Below, piece after piece: positions 1 through 8,564 of a stretch of DNA of 64,000 bases. The translations under genes were made by a program, and so were the position numbers. The notes under the pieces are model-generated. The model made no database searches, was not told the DNA's origin, and was given only the letters and a program-made list of their open reading frames with translations. The first letter of the stretch is position 1, and every line of letters begins with the position of its first letter. Origin of the DNA: an uncultured Bacteroidales bacterium (GTDB lineage: Bacteria > Bacteroidota > Bacteroidia > Bacteroidales > Paludibacteraceae); contig CAMHOY010000007.1 in the NCBI GenBank assembly GCA_946186915.1, positions 1 through 64,000 on the forward strand, read 5' to 3'.

Positions 1-74
1 TTCCCCTGAGATGACTCTGATTTTGAGTGCAAACCGGTTTAGAACCGGAGCAAGTTATTTCCCGATTTCAAGTG

Positions 75-106
75 CAAAGATACACAAAATTTTTGGAATA
101 TGCAAG
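75..106 (-). promoter_or_regulatory. Leftward promoter for a gene beyond the window edge
   Basis: On the minus strand a TATCTTTG box (75-82) is preceded by a TTTG-like CTTG box (103-106) with a 20-nt gap, the Bacteroidetes -7/-33 arrangement. No start codon follows inside the window, so the gene lies off the left edge. Its leader holds an inverted repeat, CCGGTT-3 nt-AACCGG, at 34-48. Confidence 0.6.
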
Positions 107-154
107 AGCAAGTGGAATTATTGTGCAAAAAATCAGCCCGGCATTGTATGCCGA

Positions 155-185
155 CAAAAAAAGCGGCGAGTCTCACTCTGCCGCT
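155..185 (-). terminator. Intrinsic terminator of the Bor-like lipoprotein gene
   Basis: The stem AGCGGC/GCCGCT (162-167 with 180-185) is followed on the minus strand by a run of T (155-161). It lies 20 nt past the stop codon of the lipoprotein gene. A second hairpin, CGGCAT-3 nt-ATGCCG (139-153), sits just beyond it. Confidence 0.75.
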
Positions 186-203
186 CTTCTTTCTCAGCCG
201 TCA

Positions 204-665
204 TTATTTGGCTTTCCAGACATTCTTCAGGTTCATCTTTTTGGGTTTGTTGTCAGCGGTCAGGACGATACATTTCTTGTTGTCTATGATGGTTTCCAAT
301 TTGCCTTTCATGACTTCTTCCCCTTTGTAATAGTTCACTGCATCGCCCACTTTGAGCGGTTCTGTACGCTTGGCCAAAACCCCAACGGTTTGCATTGAGA
401 AGATACCACCGGTGATGGTAGAAACGAGGCCATCCACAAATTCGATAGAAGTGCGAACCTGACAGGGTTCGATCTCAACGGGTTGGGTAATTGCCGGCTT
501 GCCGACAGGCAGCAGACCCCAGAATAAATACATGTGCCTTCCCTTGGCATAGTAATACTCTTGTCCCTCAAGATCTGCATAGTTCTTCACATTGGTCTTC
601 GTTACCATACAGGACGGCAATAAGAATACGACACTCAAGATGAGTAACATAACTGATTTTTTCAT
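204..665 (-). CDS. Bor/Iss-like outer-membrane lipoprotein
   Basis: The 153-residue product starts MKKSVMLLILSVVFLLPSC, a signal peptide with a lipobox, so Cys19 should be lipidated. The mature part has the layout of the Bor/Iss family (phage lambda Bor, serum-resistance lipoprotein): a hydrophobic FWGLLPVG strand, a conserved Cys in IEPCQV, then the segment FVDGLVSTITGGIFSMQTVGV, which matches the Bor pattern of 'dgllgiltlGIYTP'. A longer in-frame start at 746 was rejected because it would run back through the ncRNA terminator. The segment after Bor (KRTEPLKVGDAVNYYKGEEV) is an extra C-terminal part. The gene is single and faces left, with a terminator 20 nt downstream. Function in this organism is unknown; family assignment is by pattern only. 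Confidence 0.65.
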   Translation of the reverse strand: MKKSVMLLILSVVFLLPSCMVTKTNVKNYADLEGQEYYYAKGRHMYLFWGLLPVGKPAITQPVEIEPCQVRTSIEFVDGLVSTITGGIFSMQTVGVLAKRTEPLKVGDAVNYYKGEEVMKGKLETIIDNKKCIVLTADNKPKKMNLKNVWKAK

Positions 666-720
666 TTTCTTAACGGCGGTTATATCCCATCGCCACATCG
701 GTTTTAAAGATATGAAACAT

Positions 721-930
721 AAAAAAAATGGGCGCTTCCTTATCAACTCCGAGGCTGTGAGAAGTGCCCATATACCGATAAGTCACGCCCATATACGATA
801 TGGACGTTTGCTGACTTATTATTGGTATAACTACAAAACTTCTCACATTCCGGAGTTTCCAATAAATCGCAAACGCGAAATTTAATATGTCACCGCTTTT
901 TTACGCTGTCGGTGCCAGCGGTTATATTTT
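721..930 (-). ncRNA. Structured ~210-nt RNA with intrinsic terminator (6S-like or leader RNA)
   Basis: Transcription from the promoter at 937-968 would give an RNA with several nested hairpins. CACCGC/GCGGTG encloses CGCTG/CAGCG near the 5' end. A long rod follows: AACTCCG and GTGAGAAGT (851-857, 838-846 in + coordinates) pair with 745-751 and 757-765, separated by an internal loop; inside it 771-785 pairs with 812-829; the tip is CCATAT-3 nt-ATATGG (789-803). The 3' end carries ATGGGC..CTTC pairing with GAAG.GCCCAT followed by eight T (721-728). That terminator stem shares its CACTTC strand with the rod, so the two folds compete. A long interrupted rod with an RNA-only transcript resembles 6S RNA; a cis-acting attenuator of the lipoprotein gene is the alternative. 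No peptide-coding frame stands out. Confidence 0.6.
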
Positions 931-936
931 GCGGTG

Positions 937-968
937 CAAAATTACACAAAAAAAATGACACATGCAAA
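937..968 (-). promoter_or_regulatory. Promoter of the structured RNA
   Basis: Minus-strand TAATTTTG (937-944) and TTTG (965-968) are separated by exactly 20 nt. The expected start site is near 930. Nothing between it and 721 looks coding. Confidence 0.7.
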
Positions 969-1097
969 TTTTTATGGAAAAATAAGCCATCTTAGGCCGG
1001 AATAGGCATGAATAGGTAGAAAATACCGTTTTTATGCAAGCATAGCCACTATCTATCAGCATAAAATCAATTTTATTTGGCGAAAAATACCCGAATG

Positions 1098-1245
1098 TTT
1101 GCATATGTCGAAAAAAAGTTGTACCTTCGGCCCTCCCGCAAGCGGGTTCCCGCCGAAAGTACGTTCGCACTGTCGTGCAAACAACAATCTTTTTAGCAAA
1201 CAAAACCACGCTTAAGCAAGCTTAGACTACTTTTTTTGCTAAAAA
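1098..1245 (+). other. Possible small structured transcript or long leader upstream of cca
   Basis: TTTG (1098-1101) and TACCTTCG (1122-1129, one mismatch to the -7 consensus) have the usual 20-nt gap. Downstream lie nested inverted repeats: CTTCGGC/GCCGAAAG enclosing CCCGC-AA-GCGGG. A second pair, TTTTTAGCAAA (about 1190-1200) with TTTGCTAAAAA (about 1235-1245), encloses a third. The stretch 965-1097 shows only loose 10-11-nt repetition around 997-1020. Whether this makes a separate RNA or a cca leader is open. Confidence 0.3.
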
Positions 1246-1247
1246 TC

Positions 1248-1278
1248 TTGCAAATTTGGAAAATTTGTAGTACTTTTG
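1248..1278 (+). promoter_or_regulatory. Promoter of cca-parE
   Basis: TACTTTTG (1271-1278) with a TTGC box (1248-1251) about 19 nt upstream. The ATG of cca lies only 20 nt past the -7 box, so the leader is very short. Confidence 0.7.
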
Positions 1279-1297
1279 CACTCGCAAAAGTTGAGGG

Positions 1298-2767
1298 ATG
1301 GTAATAAACGACCCGAAAATAGAACAAAAGGTACTGCATCTGATTGGCGAGACGGCCGATCGGATGGGGCTGGAGTGCTACGTGATAGGCGGTTGGGTGC
1401 GGGATCTGTTCCTGCATCGCGAGAGTACAGATATTGATGTAGTGGTGGTAGGTTCCGGCATAGCGCTCGCAGAAGCAGTAGCGAAGAAACTGGGAAAAGA
1501 AGCACATCTCTCTGTCTTTAGGACGTACGGAACCGCTCAGGTGAAAAAGAAAGGAATGGAACTGGAGTTTGTAGGTGCACGGAAGGAGAGTTATACGCGA
1601 GATAGCAGAAATCCGATAGTAGAGGACGGGACATTACAGGAGGACCAGAACAGGCGGGATTTCACGATCAATGCTATGGCGATATGTTTGAATAATGGTG
1701 AAGGGGTTAACGGGTTAACGGATGAAAGGTTAAAGGTTAAAGGTGAAAGGGTTCTCCAGTACGGGGAGTTGTTGGATCCGTTTGACGGCATGAGGGATTT
1801 GGAGCGTTGCATCATCCGCACACCCTTGGATCCGGATATCACGTTCAGCGACGACCCTCTGCGTATGATGCGTGCCATCCGTTTTGCGACTCAGTTGGGC
1901 TTTAACATTGACGGCGAGACCTTCGATGCCATCGTGCGCAACAAGGAGCGCATAGGTATCATCACCAAGGAACGCATCGCGGAGGAGTTGCATAAGATCA
2001 TGCTCAGCCGCCGTCCTTCGGAGGGGTGGATTTTACTAGACAAGACGGGTTTATTGCCTCTTATCTTCCCGGAGCTGGCGGCTCTCAAGGGGATAGAAGT
2101 GAAGGAAGGACGCGGACATAAGGATGTATTCTTTCATACGCTGAAGGTGTTGGATAATATCGCGGAGAACACCGATAAGCTCTGGCTTCGCTGGGCGGCA
2201 TTGCTGCATGATATAGGCAAGCCGAAGAGTAAGGCATGGGATCCGCAGGCGGGCTGGACCTTTCGCAATCACAATTATATCGGCGCCAAGATGGTACCCA
2301 AGATCTTCGCAAGGATGAAGTTGCCGCTGAATGAGAAGATGGAGTATGTGAAGAAGATGGTGGACCTGCACATGCGTCCGATCAACCTGATAGAAGACAC
2401 GGTGACGGACAGCGCCGTACGGCGTTTGCTCTTTGAGGCGGGCGACGACATAGACGATCTGATGATTCTTTGCGACGCAGATATCACGAGTCGCAACGAA
2501 GAGAAGAAAGCCCGATACCATCAGAACTACCAGTTGGTGCGTCAGAAGATGGTGGAACTGGAGGAGCGCGACCGGATTCGTAATTTCCAACCACCGGTGG
2601 ACGGCATGGAGATCATGGAACTGTTCCATCTCGAACCTTGTTCACTTGTCGGAGAACTGAAGAGCGCCATAAAAGATGCCATTCTCGATGGAGTGATACC
2701 GAACGACCACGAAGCGGCGAGGGCTTTCCTCATGCAATTGGCACGGGAAAAGGGGTTAGAGGTATGA
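1298..2767 (+). CDS. cca: CCA tRNA nucleotidyltransferase with HD domain
   Basis: Adds or repairs the 3' CCA of tRNA using CTP and ATP. The nucleotidyltransferase head shows GGWVRD (31-36), the metal-binding DID pair (45-47) and RRDFTINAMA (119-128). An HD phosphohydrolase domain follows with HT (about 280) and HDIGKP (304-309). The enzyme is needed here, since the window's tRNA-Leu does not encode its own CCA. At residues 135-153 the protein has an extra segment (GEGVNGLTDERLKVKGE) between NAMAI and GELLDPFDG, two motifs that are normally close together. It is encoded by a 7-nt tandem array (see 1701-1752). The reading frame is otherwise intact and near the usual 480 residues. The gene heads a transcript with parE 17 nt downstream. 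Confidence 0.95.
   Translation: MVINDPKIEQKVLHLIGETADRMGLECYVIGGWVRDLFLHRESTDIDVVVVGSGIALAEAVAKKLGKEAHLSVFRTYGTAQVKKKGMELEFVGARKESYTRDSRNPIVEDGTLQEDQNRRDFTINAMAICLNNGEGVNGLTDERLKVKGERVLQYGELLDPFDGMRDLERCIIRTPLDPDITFSDDPLRMMRAIRFATQLGFNIDGETFDAIVRNKERIGIITKERIAEELHKIMLSRRPSEGWILLDKTGLLPLIFPELAALKGIEVKEGRGHKDVFFHTLKVLDNIAENTDKLWLRWAALLHDIGKPKSKAWDPQAGWTFRNHNYIGAKMVPKIFARMKLPLNEKMEYVKKMVDLHMRPINLIEDTVTDSAVRRLLFEAGDDIDDLMILCDADITSRNEEKKARYHQNYQLVRQKMVELEERDRIRNFQPPVDGMEIMELFHLEPCSLVGELKSAIKDAILDGVIPNDHEAARAFLMQLAREKGLEV
1701..1752 (+). repeat. 7-nt tandem array inside cca
   Basis: Degenerate units of the form AGGTTAA / GGTTAAC repeat about seven times, with one 8-nt unit. The array is in-frame in cca and encodes the extra peptide between the polymerase head motifs. 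Confidence 0.7.
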
Positions 2768-2784
2768 AGTTAGAAGTTTAGATT

Positions 2785-4704
2785 ATGATAGAAGACAACA
2801 CAATAAATTTGAATGCCGTAGAGTACGGCGAAGAGAACATTATCCACTTGGATGATATGGAACATATCCGGCGTCGTCCGGGTATGTACATCGGTAAGTT
2901 GGGTGACGGCAGTCATTCCGACGACGGTATCTATGTGCTCATCAAAGAGAGTATAGACAATTCCATTGACGAGTTCCGCATGGGCGAAGGAAAGGTGATC
3001 GAGGTGGATGTGGCAGACGGCCGAGTGCGCGTGCGAGACTACGGACGCGGTATCCCATTGGGTAAATTGGTGGAAGTAGTGAGCGTGCTCAATACGGGCG
3101 GTAAGTACGACAGCAAGGCCTTCAAGAAATCCGTGGGTCTGAACGGTGTCGGTACGAAAGCTGTGAACGCATTGAGTTCGTTCTTTGCGGTTGAGTCTTT
3201 CCGCGAAGGCAAGACCCGCCGCGCGGAGTTTGCGCAGGGCAAGTTGACCAAAGACAGCGGCATTCTTGACTACACAGGCAACGAGAAACGCGGTACGATC
3301 ATCGAGTTCGTGCCCGATGACAGCAAAGGTCTTTTCGAAAACTATCATTTCCGCGACGACTATATCGAGGAGTTGCTGCGCAACTATGCGTATCTGAATA
3401 CCGGCCTGACGCTGGTGTATAACGGCAAGAAATTTGTGTCGAAGAACGGTCTGCTCGACCTGTTGACGGAGAATATGACCGTCAGTCCGCTGTATCCAAT
3501 TATTCATCTGAAAGGAGAAGACATCGAGATAGCCCTGACACACACGGACCAGAACGGCGATGAGTATTTCTCGTTTGTGAACGGCCAGCATACTATTCAG
3601 GGAGGTACCCACCAAGCCGCTTTCCGCGAAGCGATCGGTCGCACCATCAAGGAGTTCTTTAACAAGAACCAGGAGTTGGCCGATATCCGCAACGGTGTTG
3701 TTGGAGCGATAGCTATCAATGTAGAGGAGCCGGTGTTCGAGAGCCAGACGAAGGTGAAGTTGGGTTCCAAGGATATGAGTCCGACAGGCGGCGTGAGTGT
3801 GAACAAGTTCGTCAACGATTTCGTCAAACAGCAACTCGATAACTACTTGCATAAGACTCCTCAGACCGTGGAGGTTATGCTGCAGAAGATACAGGACTCG
3901 GAGAAGGAGCGCAAAGCGATTGCCGGCGTGACGAAGGCGGCGCGCGAACGGGCGAAGAAAAACCTCGTCAATAATCCCAAGTTACGCGACTGCCAGATCC
4001 ACCTGAATGACGCCAAGCCGGTGAAGAGTTCCAAGGATTCCGACGACGATCTGCGTCTAGAGAGTTGTATCTTTATCACCGAGGGTCTGTCTGCATCCGG
4101 TTCAATCACCAAGAGCCGCGACGTACGCACGCAGGCGGTGTTCTCGCTGCGCGGTAAGCCACTGAACAGTTATGGTCTGAGCAAATCCGTGGTATATGAG
4201 AACGAGGAGTTCAACTGCCTGCAGTCGGCGCTGAATATAGAAGACGGCTTGGATGAGTTGCGCTACAACAAAGTCATCATCGCGACCGATGCCGATGTGG
4301 ATGGTATGCACATCCGATTGCTGATGCTCACTTTCTTCCTGCAGTTCTTCCCGGATCTGGTGAAGAAAGGGCACGTTTATATCCTGCAGACGCCACTCTT
4401 CCGCGTGAAGGACAAGAACCAGACGCTCTACTGCTATTCCGAGGAGGAGCGGCAGAAAGCCATCCATAAGATCAAGAATCCGGAGATTACGCGATTCAAA
4501 GGTCTCGGAGAGATTTCTCCGGACGAGTTCAAGGGTTTTATCGGTTCGGGCATTCGTCTGGACCAAGTGAACCTGCGCAAGGACGACAACGTGAAAGAAC
4601 TGCTGGCTTACTATATGGGTAAGAACACCACCGAGCGCCAGCAGTTCATCATCGATAACCTTGTTATCGAGGAAGACCGCGTCGATGAAATCGACGATTT
4701 ATGA
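2785..4704 (+). CDS. parE: DNA topoisomerase IV subunit B
   Basis: ATPase and TOPRIM subunit of a type IIA topoisomerase that decatenates chromosomes. The GHKL ATPase part shows [16 protein letters not shown] and the glycine-rich [12 protein letters not shown] lid (about 119-130). The transducer follows. The TOPRIM domain carries EGLSASGS (catalytic Glu433) and DADVDGMH (metal-binding Asp502/504). The length of 639 and the sequence style match the Bacteroidales ParE type rather than GyrB, which has a longer form in some lineages. parC is not in the window. The stop overlaps the repeat-like GATTTATGATTTATG stretch that supplies the next gene's start. Confidence 0.92.
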   Translation: MIEDNTINLNAVEYGEENIIHLDDMEHIRRRPGMYIGKLGDGSHSDDGIYVLIKESIDNSIDEFRMGEGKVIEVDVADGRVRVRDYGRGIPLGKLVEVVSVLNTGGKYDSKAFKKSVGLNGVGTKAVNALSSFFAVESFREGKTRRAEFAQGKLTKDSGILDYTGNEKRGTIIEFVPDDSKGLFENYHFRDDYIEELLRNYAYLNTGLTLVYNGKKFVSKNGLLDLLTENMTVSPLYPIIHLKGEDIEIALTHTDQNGDEYFSFVNGQHTIQGGTHQAAFREAIGRTIKEFFNKNQELADIRNGVVGAIAINVEEPVFESQTKVKLGSKDMSPTGGVSVNKFVNDFVKQQLDNYLHKTPQTVEVMLQKIQDSEKERKAIAGVTKAARERAKKNLVNNPKLRDCQIHLNDAKPVKSSKDSDDDLRLESCIFITEGLSASGSITKSRDVRTQAVFSLRGKPLNSYGLSKSVVYENEEFNCLQSALNIEDGLDELRYNKVIIATDADVDGMHIRLLMLTFFLQFFPDLVKKGHVYILQTPLFRVKDKNQTLYCYSEEERQKAIHKIKNPEITRFKGLGEISPDEFKGFIGSGIRLDQVNLRKDDNVKELLAYYMGKNTTERQQFIIDNLVIEEDRVDEIDDL

Positions 4705-4707
4705 TTT

Positions 4708-4929
4708 ATGTGGGCACTGATAGCATTCATAGTAATGGCGGCGTTGATTCTCACGCTCATCGAGATCAACGAGCGCCGCAAGGCGAAGCGCTTGAAAGCT
4801 GAGCAGTCGAAAGAAGAAAGTCAAAAGACCCAAGACGACTGCCCGCCAGAAAAAGCCGAGCAGGGCGACTGCTCGGGTTGCGGTCTGATAGAGGTCTGCG
4901 AGAAAGAGGAGAAAAAAACGAGCCGTTAA
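4708..4929 (+). CDS. Small membrane protein with Cys-rich tail
   Basis: A 73-residue protein with one N-terminal membrane helix (WALIAFIVMAALILTLIEI) followed by a charged linker. Its C-terminal segment DCSGCGLIEVCEK has three closely spaced cysteines. I recall similar short proteins in other Bacteroidales ending in a 'CCG.H.VCEK' motif, and the layout resembles FeoB-associated Cys-rich proteins, but no function can be assigned. Metal or redox binding by the cysteines is inference. It starts 3 nt past parE, so it is co-transcribed. Its stop codon lies inside the loop of the downstream terminator. Confidence 0.75.
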   Translation: MWALIAFIVMAALILTLIEINERRKAKRLKAEQSKEESQKTQDDCPPEKAEQGDCSGCGLIEVCEKEEKKTSR

Positions 4930-4943
4930 AGCTCGTTTTTTTA
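4912..4943. terminator. Bidirectional terminator between convergent operons
   Basis: AAAAACGAGC (to 4923) pairs with GCTCGTTTTT (from 4931) across a 7-nt loop, with A and T runs on both sides. It serves the rightward cca-parE transcript and the leftward nagB-cysS transcript, and overlaps the last codons of the gene at 4708. Confidence 0.85.
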
Positions 4944-5582
4944 ATGCCGTACGGTGACGTGAAAGCAGGACTGTTTGGCTTCGTATTTGACGTAAATCTT
5001 CCCTGCTCGCTGGTGATTCAGCAGGACTTGTCCCAAGACGAGTTTCAGATTATCCTCGTGCATGTAATCGCGCGTGCGCGTTACCTTATTATATCGCATG
5101 TACGCGAGGTCGAAAGTCGTACCGTAACAATGGCAACTCTGCGTGACGGAATTGATGTTTCCGCTTTTTTGCAGGTATTTGATATCTTCCTGCGTCCGCA
5201 GTACACTCGTCACGTAGAAGCGATAGTGCGGCAAGCCGTTTCGCTGCAGGATGTCCGCCCACTCCGCACCGATGGAATCCAGTTCATGCTTCGCAGAGGG
5301 GATGAGGAACGGCACGGAATGCGTCAGGCTGTCAACGATATAATTGTCATTGGTTTTGATTTCCACCAATTGCTTGCGCATCGATGCAGCATCGTTGCGG
5401 TCCTTCGGCGGACGCGACAAACCAATAACGGAAGCAACGGCGTGTTGCTTCATTTGCATGTCATTGAATTTGATGCGGTAGTTGAAAGTGCGCCCCGGAT
5501 ACGCTACCAGATTGTCCTCGATGATCTCCGGTTGACTCTGCTGGTGCGTGCAGCTCACGAGGAGCAGCACGCATAGCAGCAT
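4941..5582 (-). CDS. Lipoprotein with M15/VanY-like peptidase motifs (DUF5715-like)
   Basis: The 213-residue product begins MLLCVLLLVSC, a short lipoprotein signal with lipidated Cys11. The C-terminal half has SCHCYGTTFDLAY (His151, Asp158) and CFHVTV (His208), the His-x6-Asp ... His zinc-ligand spacing of M15 D,D-carboxypeptidases and VanY-like endolysins, preceded by the family's TSVLRT strand. A role in trimming peptidoglycan peptides is therefore likely but inferred. The start at 5582 was chosen over 5606 because it places the ATG one base past the cysS stop; the longer form would overlap cysS by 23 nt. Last gene of the nagB-cysS transcript. Confidence 0.75.
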   Translation of the reverse strand: MLLCVLLLVSCTHQQSQPEIIEDNLVAYPGRTFNYRIKFNDMQMKQHAVASVIGLSRPPKDRNDAASMRKQLVEIKTNDNYIVDSLTHSVPFLIPSAKHELDSIGAEWADILQRNGLPHYRFYVTSVLRTQEDIKYLQKSGNINSVTQSCHCYGTTFDLAYMRYNKVTRTRDYMHEDNLKLVLGQVLLNHQRAGKIYVKYEAKQSCFHVTVRH

Positions 5583-5583
5583 C

Positions 5584-7128
5584 TTAAATCGACCACTCAA
5601 ACCCATCTTTCGTGTCCTTTATTTGGAAACCGAGTGCGGTGAGTTCATTCCGAATCTTATCGCTGGTAGCCCAGTCTTTGTTCTGCTTGGCTTGCAGGCG
5701 AATGTTGAGCAGCAGGTCGATGGCGCCGTGGAAAGCGGTAAGCCTACCTCCGTCTCCTCCCTGAAGGGAAGAGCCTTCTTCTCCTAATCTCAGACCCAGG
5801 ATGTCGATGGCGAAGGTCTGCCAGACGTCTTTCAGTTCTTTGAGGTCCGCCTCACTGATGGTTCCTTTGCCGTCATGAACGGTGTTGATAGCACGCGTGC
5901 TGTCAAACAACGCTGCGATGACAAACGGCGTATTGAGATCATCATCCATCGCCTCTTGGCATTTCTCTCGCAAACCGTTCACCTCTACGTTGGTAGCCGC
6001 GGACGGCTGTATCTTCTGCAATCTCGCATACGCCTCCTGCATTCGTTGAAGACCTTTCTCGGCCGCCTCAAGAGCCTCGGACGAGAAGTCCACGGTGGAG
6101 CGGTAATGGGCTTGGAGAATGAAGAAACGGATGACCATAGGCCCGAAAGGCTTGCTCAGTAGCGGGTGATTGCCCGAGAAGAACTGCTCGAGGGTAATGA
6201 AGTTATTGTAACTCTTACCCATTTTCTTTCCCGCGATGGTAATCATGTTATTGTGCATCCAGTAATGCACGGACTCATGACCTAAAGCCGCACAACTCTG
6301 CGCTATCTCCGCTTCATGATGCGGGAAGATAAGGTCGAGTCCGCCGCCGTGGATGTCGAATTGTTCGCCGAGGTACTTGGTGCCCATCGTCGAGCACTCC
6401 ATGTGCCATCCGGGGAAACCAATAGATGTAATTTGATGACGCGTTAACTTTAAGTTAACAAATGTTTCATCGTGGTCATAATCATAATAATGGAAAACTG
6501 CTTTCCACCTCATGATATGTTCCGGTGCTGCTTTCTTCCACAACGCAAAGTCATAGCTGTGTTTCTTCTCGTCCTGTCCGTCCAACTCACGCGTCTCGGT
6601 GACGATGTCGTTGAGGTTACGTCCGGAGAGTTTGCCGTACTGATAGTCCTTGGCATATTTCTCCACGTCCATGTAAACCGAGCCGTTGGATACATACGCA
6701 TAACCGCGGTCGAGAATCTTCTGCACAAACGCGATCTGCTCGATGATATGTCCCGAAGCGTGCGGTTCGATGGACGGCGGTAACACGTTCAGCGCCGCCA
6801 TGTCGCGATGGTATCGGTTGGTATAGAACTGCACAACCTCCATCGGCTCGAGTTGCTCGAGTCGCGCTTTCTTCGCTATCTTATCTTCGCCTTCGTCCGC
6901 ATCGTGCTCCAGGTGTCCGACATCCGTGATATTACGGACGTAGCGCACCTTATAGCCGAGGTGTTGCAGGTAGCGATAGAGGATATCGAATGTGATAGCA
7001 GGACGGGCATGTCCCAGATGGGCATCTCCATACACGGTAGGGCCGCAGACATACATGCCTACGTGCCCTTCGTGTAGTGGTTTGAATGTTTCTTTGAATC
7101 TCGTTAACGAGTTGTAAATTTCTAACAT
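5584..7128 (-). CDS. cysS: Cysteinyl-tRNA synthetase with two inserted segments
   Basis: Charges tRNA-Cys. Class I motifs are present: zinc ligand Cys28, HLGH (37-40, the HIGH motif), GWHMECS (zinc ligand Cys245) and KMGKS (about 301-305). The protein is 514 residues, above the usual 460-495. Two segments look inserted. Residues 209-237 replace the short 'PSPWG' loop just before GFPGWHMEC; their DNA includes a GTTAAC..GTTAAC inverted repeat (about 6443-6459). Residues 447-464 ([15 protein letters not shown]) are encoded by a GC-rich repeat-family member (5742-5784). Both keep the frame. The ATG overlaps the nagB stop as TAATG, indicating coupled translation. Confidence 0.95.
   Translation of the reverse strand: MLEIYNSLTRFKETFKPLHEGHVGMYVCGPTVYGDAHLGHARPAITFDILYRYLQHLGYKVRYVRNITDVGHLEHDADEGEDKIAKKARLEQLEPMEVVQFYTNRYHRDMAALNVLPPSIEPHASGHIIEQIAFVQKILDRGYAYVSNGSVYMDVEKYAKDYQYGKLSGRNLNDIVTETRELDGQDEKKHSYDFALWKKAAPEHIMRWKAVFHYYDYDHDETFVNLKLTRHQITSIGFPGWHMECSTMGTKYLGEQFDIHGGGLDLIFPHHEAEIAQSCAALGHESVHYWMHNNMITIAGKKMGKSYNNFITLEQFFSGNHPLLSKPFGPMVIRFFILQAHYRSTVDFSSEALEAAEKGLQRMQEAYARLQKIQPSAATNVEVNGLREKCQEAMDDDLNTPFVIAALFDSTRAINTVHDGKGTISEADLKELKDVWQTFAIDILGLRLGEEGSSLQGGDGGRLTAFHGAIDLLLNIRLQAKQNKDWATSDKIRNELTALGFQIKDTKDGFEWSI
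5742..5784 (+). repeat. REP-like GC-rich palindromic element inside cysS
   Basis: It begins GCCTACCTCC and contains CTCCCTGAAGGGAAG. Two intergenic copies of the same family lie at 44166-44210 and 48544-48584. Here it lies on the antisense strand of cysS and codes for an extra loop. Confidence 0.6.
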
Positions 7129-7937
7129 TATAACAGTGTCTTCGGATCGAGGTTGTTACGCTCGATATCTTTGAAATAGTTGAAAGTACCTACTTTGAGT
7201 TCTTCGCAAGCAGCTTCGTCGCAGACGATGATTCCGTGTTGGTGCATCTGGAGCATGGAGACCGTCCACATGTGGCTAATCGGCTCTTCGATGGCATGTT
7301 GCAGCGCACGGGCTTTGTTGTGTCCGTTCACCATGATGAGCACTTCTTTGGCATCCATGACAGTGCCTACACCTACGGTGAGGGCGGTCTTGGGCACTTT
7401 GTTCACATCGTTGTCGAAGAAACGGCTGTTGGCGATGATGGTGTCGGTGGTCAACTCTTTCTTGCGGGTACGGCTGGAGAGCGATGAACCCGGTTCGTTG
7501 AAAGCGATGTGTCCGTCCGGACCAATACCGCCGAGGAACAGATGAATGCCACCGATATTTTTGATTTTCTCCTCATAACGTGCGCACTCGGCCGCGAGGT
7601 CGGGGGCGTTGCCGTTCAGGATATTCACGTTTTCTTTGCGGATGTCAATATGGGAGAAGAAGTTATTCCACATGAAGCTATGATAACTTTCGGGGTGCTC
7701 TTCCGGCAGGTTGACATACTCGTCCATATTAAAGGTAACTACGTTGCGGAACGATACTTTGCCCGCTTTGTTGAGTTCGATAAGGGCTTTGTACATGCCT
7801 AACGGCGAACTACCGGTAGGAAGACCTAATACGAAAGGTTTGCTCTCTTTGGGATCAAACTCATTGATTTTTTTTGCTACATAATTCGCAGCCCACTTGC
7901 TCAGCAGGTCATACGAAGGTTCAATAATTACACGCAT
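7128..7937 (-). CDS. nagB: Glucosamine-6-phosphate deaminase
   Basis: Converts glucosamine-6-P to fructose-6-P and ammonia. The 269-residue length and residue numbering match the E. coli enzyme: LPTGSSP phosphate loop (39-45), catalytic Asp72 (NMDEYV), Asp141 and His143 ([12 protein letters not shown]), Glu148. It is the first gene of the nagB-cysS-lipoprotein run and shares a TAATG junction with cysS. No nagA is nearby. A three-unit 7-nt array fills part of the short upstream gap, and I see no clear promoter there. Confidence 0.95.
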   Translation of the reverse strand: MRVIIEPSYDLLSKWAANYVAKKINEFDPKESKPFVLGLPTGSSPLGMYKALIELNKAGKVSFRNVVTFNMDEYVNLPEEHPESYHSFMWNNFFSHIDIRKENVNILNGNAPDLAAECARYEEKIKNIGGIHLFLGGIGPDGHIAFNEPGSSLSSRTRKKELTTDTIIANSRFFDNDVNKVPKTALTVGVGTVMDAKEVLIMVNGHNKARALQHAIEEPISHMWTVSMLQMHQHGIIVCDEAACEELKVGTFNYFKDIERNNLDPKTLL

Positions 7938-7944
7938 TGTTTTT

Positions 7945-7965
7945 CTTTAAACTTTAAACATTAAA
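7945..7965 (+). repeat. Three-unit 7-nt array upstream of nagB
   Basis: CTTTAAA, CTTTAAA, CATTAAA in tandem, immediately before the nagB start on the complementary strand. Confidence 0.5.
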
Positions 7966-8026
7966 CTATTTTCCACCCTTGTCTGCCGGTAACTACTGCC
8001 TAACGGACAGACACGGTTTGTATTTG

Positions 8027-8563
8027 TTATTCTGCAAACAGGATCTCCTGTATCTCCGGTTCCTCAAGGTTGATGCCAAGGATTTTTCCCTCTCGGTCGA
8101 TGAGGATGGTGTGCGGGATAAACTCCACGTTATAGAGGTCGGAGCATACATGGTTCTCGTCCTCTCGCGCTTGTGCCCAAGGCATCTGTTCTTCTTCCAG
8201 AGCTGTGCGCCAAGCGGCTTCCTCGCGATCGACGGAGCAAGAGAATATCTGCAGACGTCCTTCCGGCTGGCTATAGTACATCTCTTTGAGAACCGGGATA
8301 AGGCGACGGCATGGACCGCACCACGATGCCCAGAAATCAACGAGTACGAAGTCCGTTTGTCCTACGAGTTCGCTCAGCGACAACTCGTTGCCTTCCGGCG
8401 TGACGGCGGTAAAGTCAACAAACTGCCCTCCTACTTCGGGTACGGCTACGGTCTCTTCAACAGTTACAGTATCTGTCGCGGGAGTCTGCTCTTCTGTTGC
8501 CGGTTTATGGCAGGCTACCAATGTCAGGGTAGCGGCCAGGATAATAAAGATTTGTTTTCTCAT
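8027..8563 (-). CDS. Thioredoxin-fold lipoprotein (TlpA/ResA type)
   Basis: A 178-residue periplasm-facing oxidoreductase. The signal MRKQIFIILAATLTLVAC ends in a lipobox (Cys18), followed by a Thr/Glu-rich linker. The thioredoxin fold shows the WCGPC active site (81-85), FVLVDFWASW before it, and the cis-Pro segment FIPHTILID, as in AhpC/TSA-like TlpA proteins of Bacteroidetes. It probably reduces exported thiols; the partner is unknown. The ATG lies one base past the glgB stop, so the two are coupled. A start three codons upstream (8572) is possible. Confidence 0.88.
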   Translation of the reverse strand: MRKQIFIILAATLTLVACHKPATEEQTPATDTVTVEETVAVPEVGGQFVDFTAVTPEGNELSLSELVGQTDFVLVDFWASWCGPCRRLIPVLKEMYYSQPEGRLQIFSCSVDREEAAWRTALEEEQMPWAQAREDENHVCSDLYNVEFIPHTILIDREGKILGINLEEPEIQEILFAE

Positions 8564-8564
8564 A

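Noticed and set aside
666..746. Upstream start of the Bor-like lipoprotein
   Set aside because: The extended N-terminus would run through the ncRNA terminator and lacks a signal. The start at 665 gives a proper lipobox.
745..857. Insertion element or MITE suggested by the long inverted repeat
   Set aside because: The inverted repeat is nested, has internal loops, and lies between a promoter and a T-run terminator, which fits an RNA better. No target duplication was found.
2770..3852. Long open frame on the minus strand across parE
   Set aside because: It is antisense to the well-supported parE and shows no protein-like motifs; GC-biased codons of the real gene keep it open.
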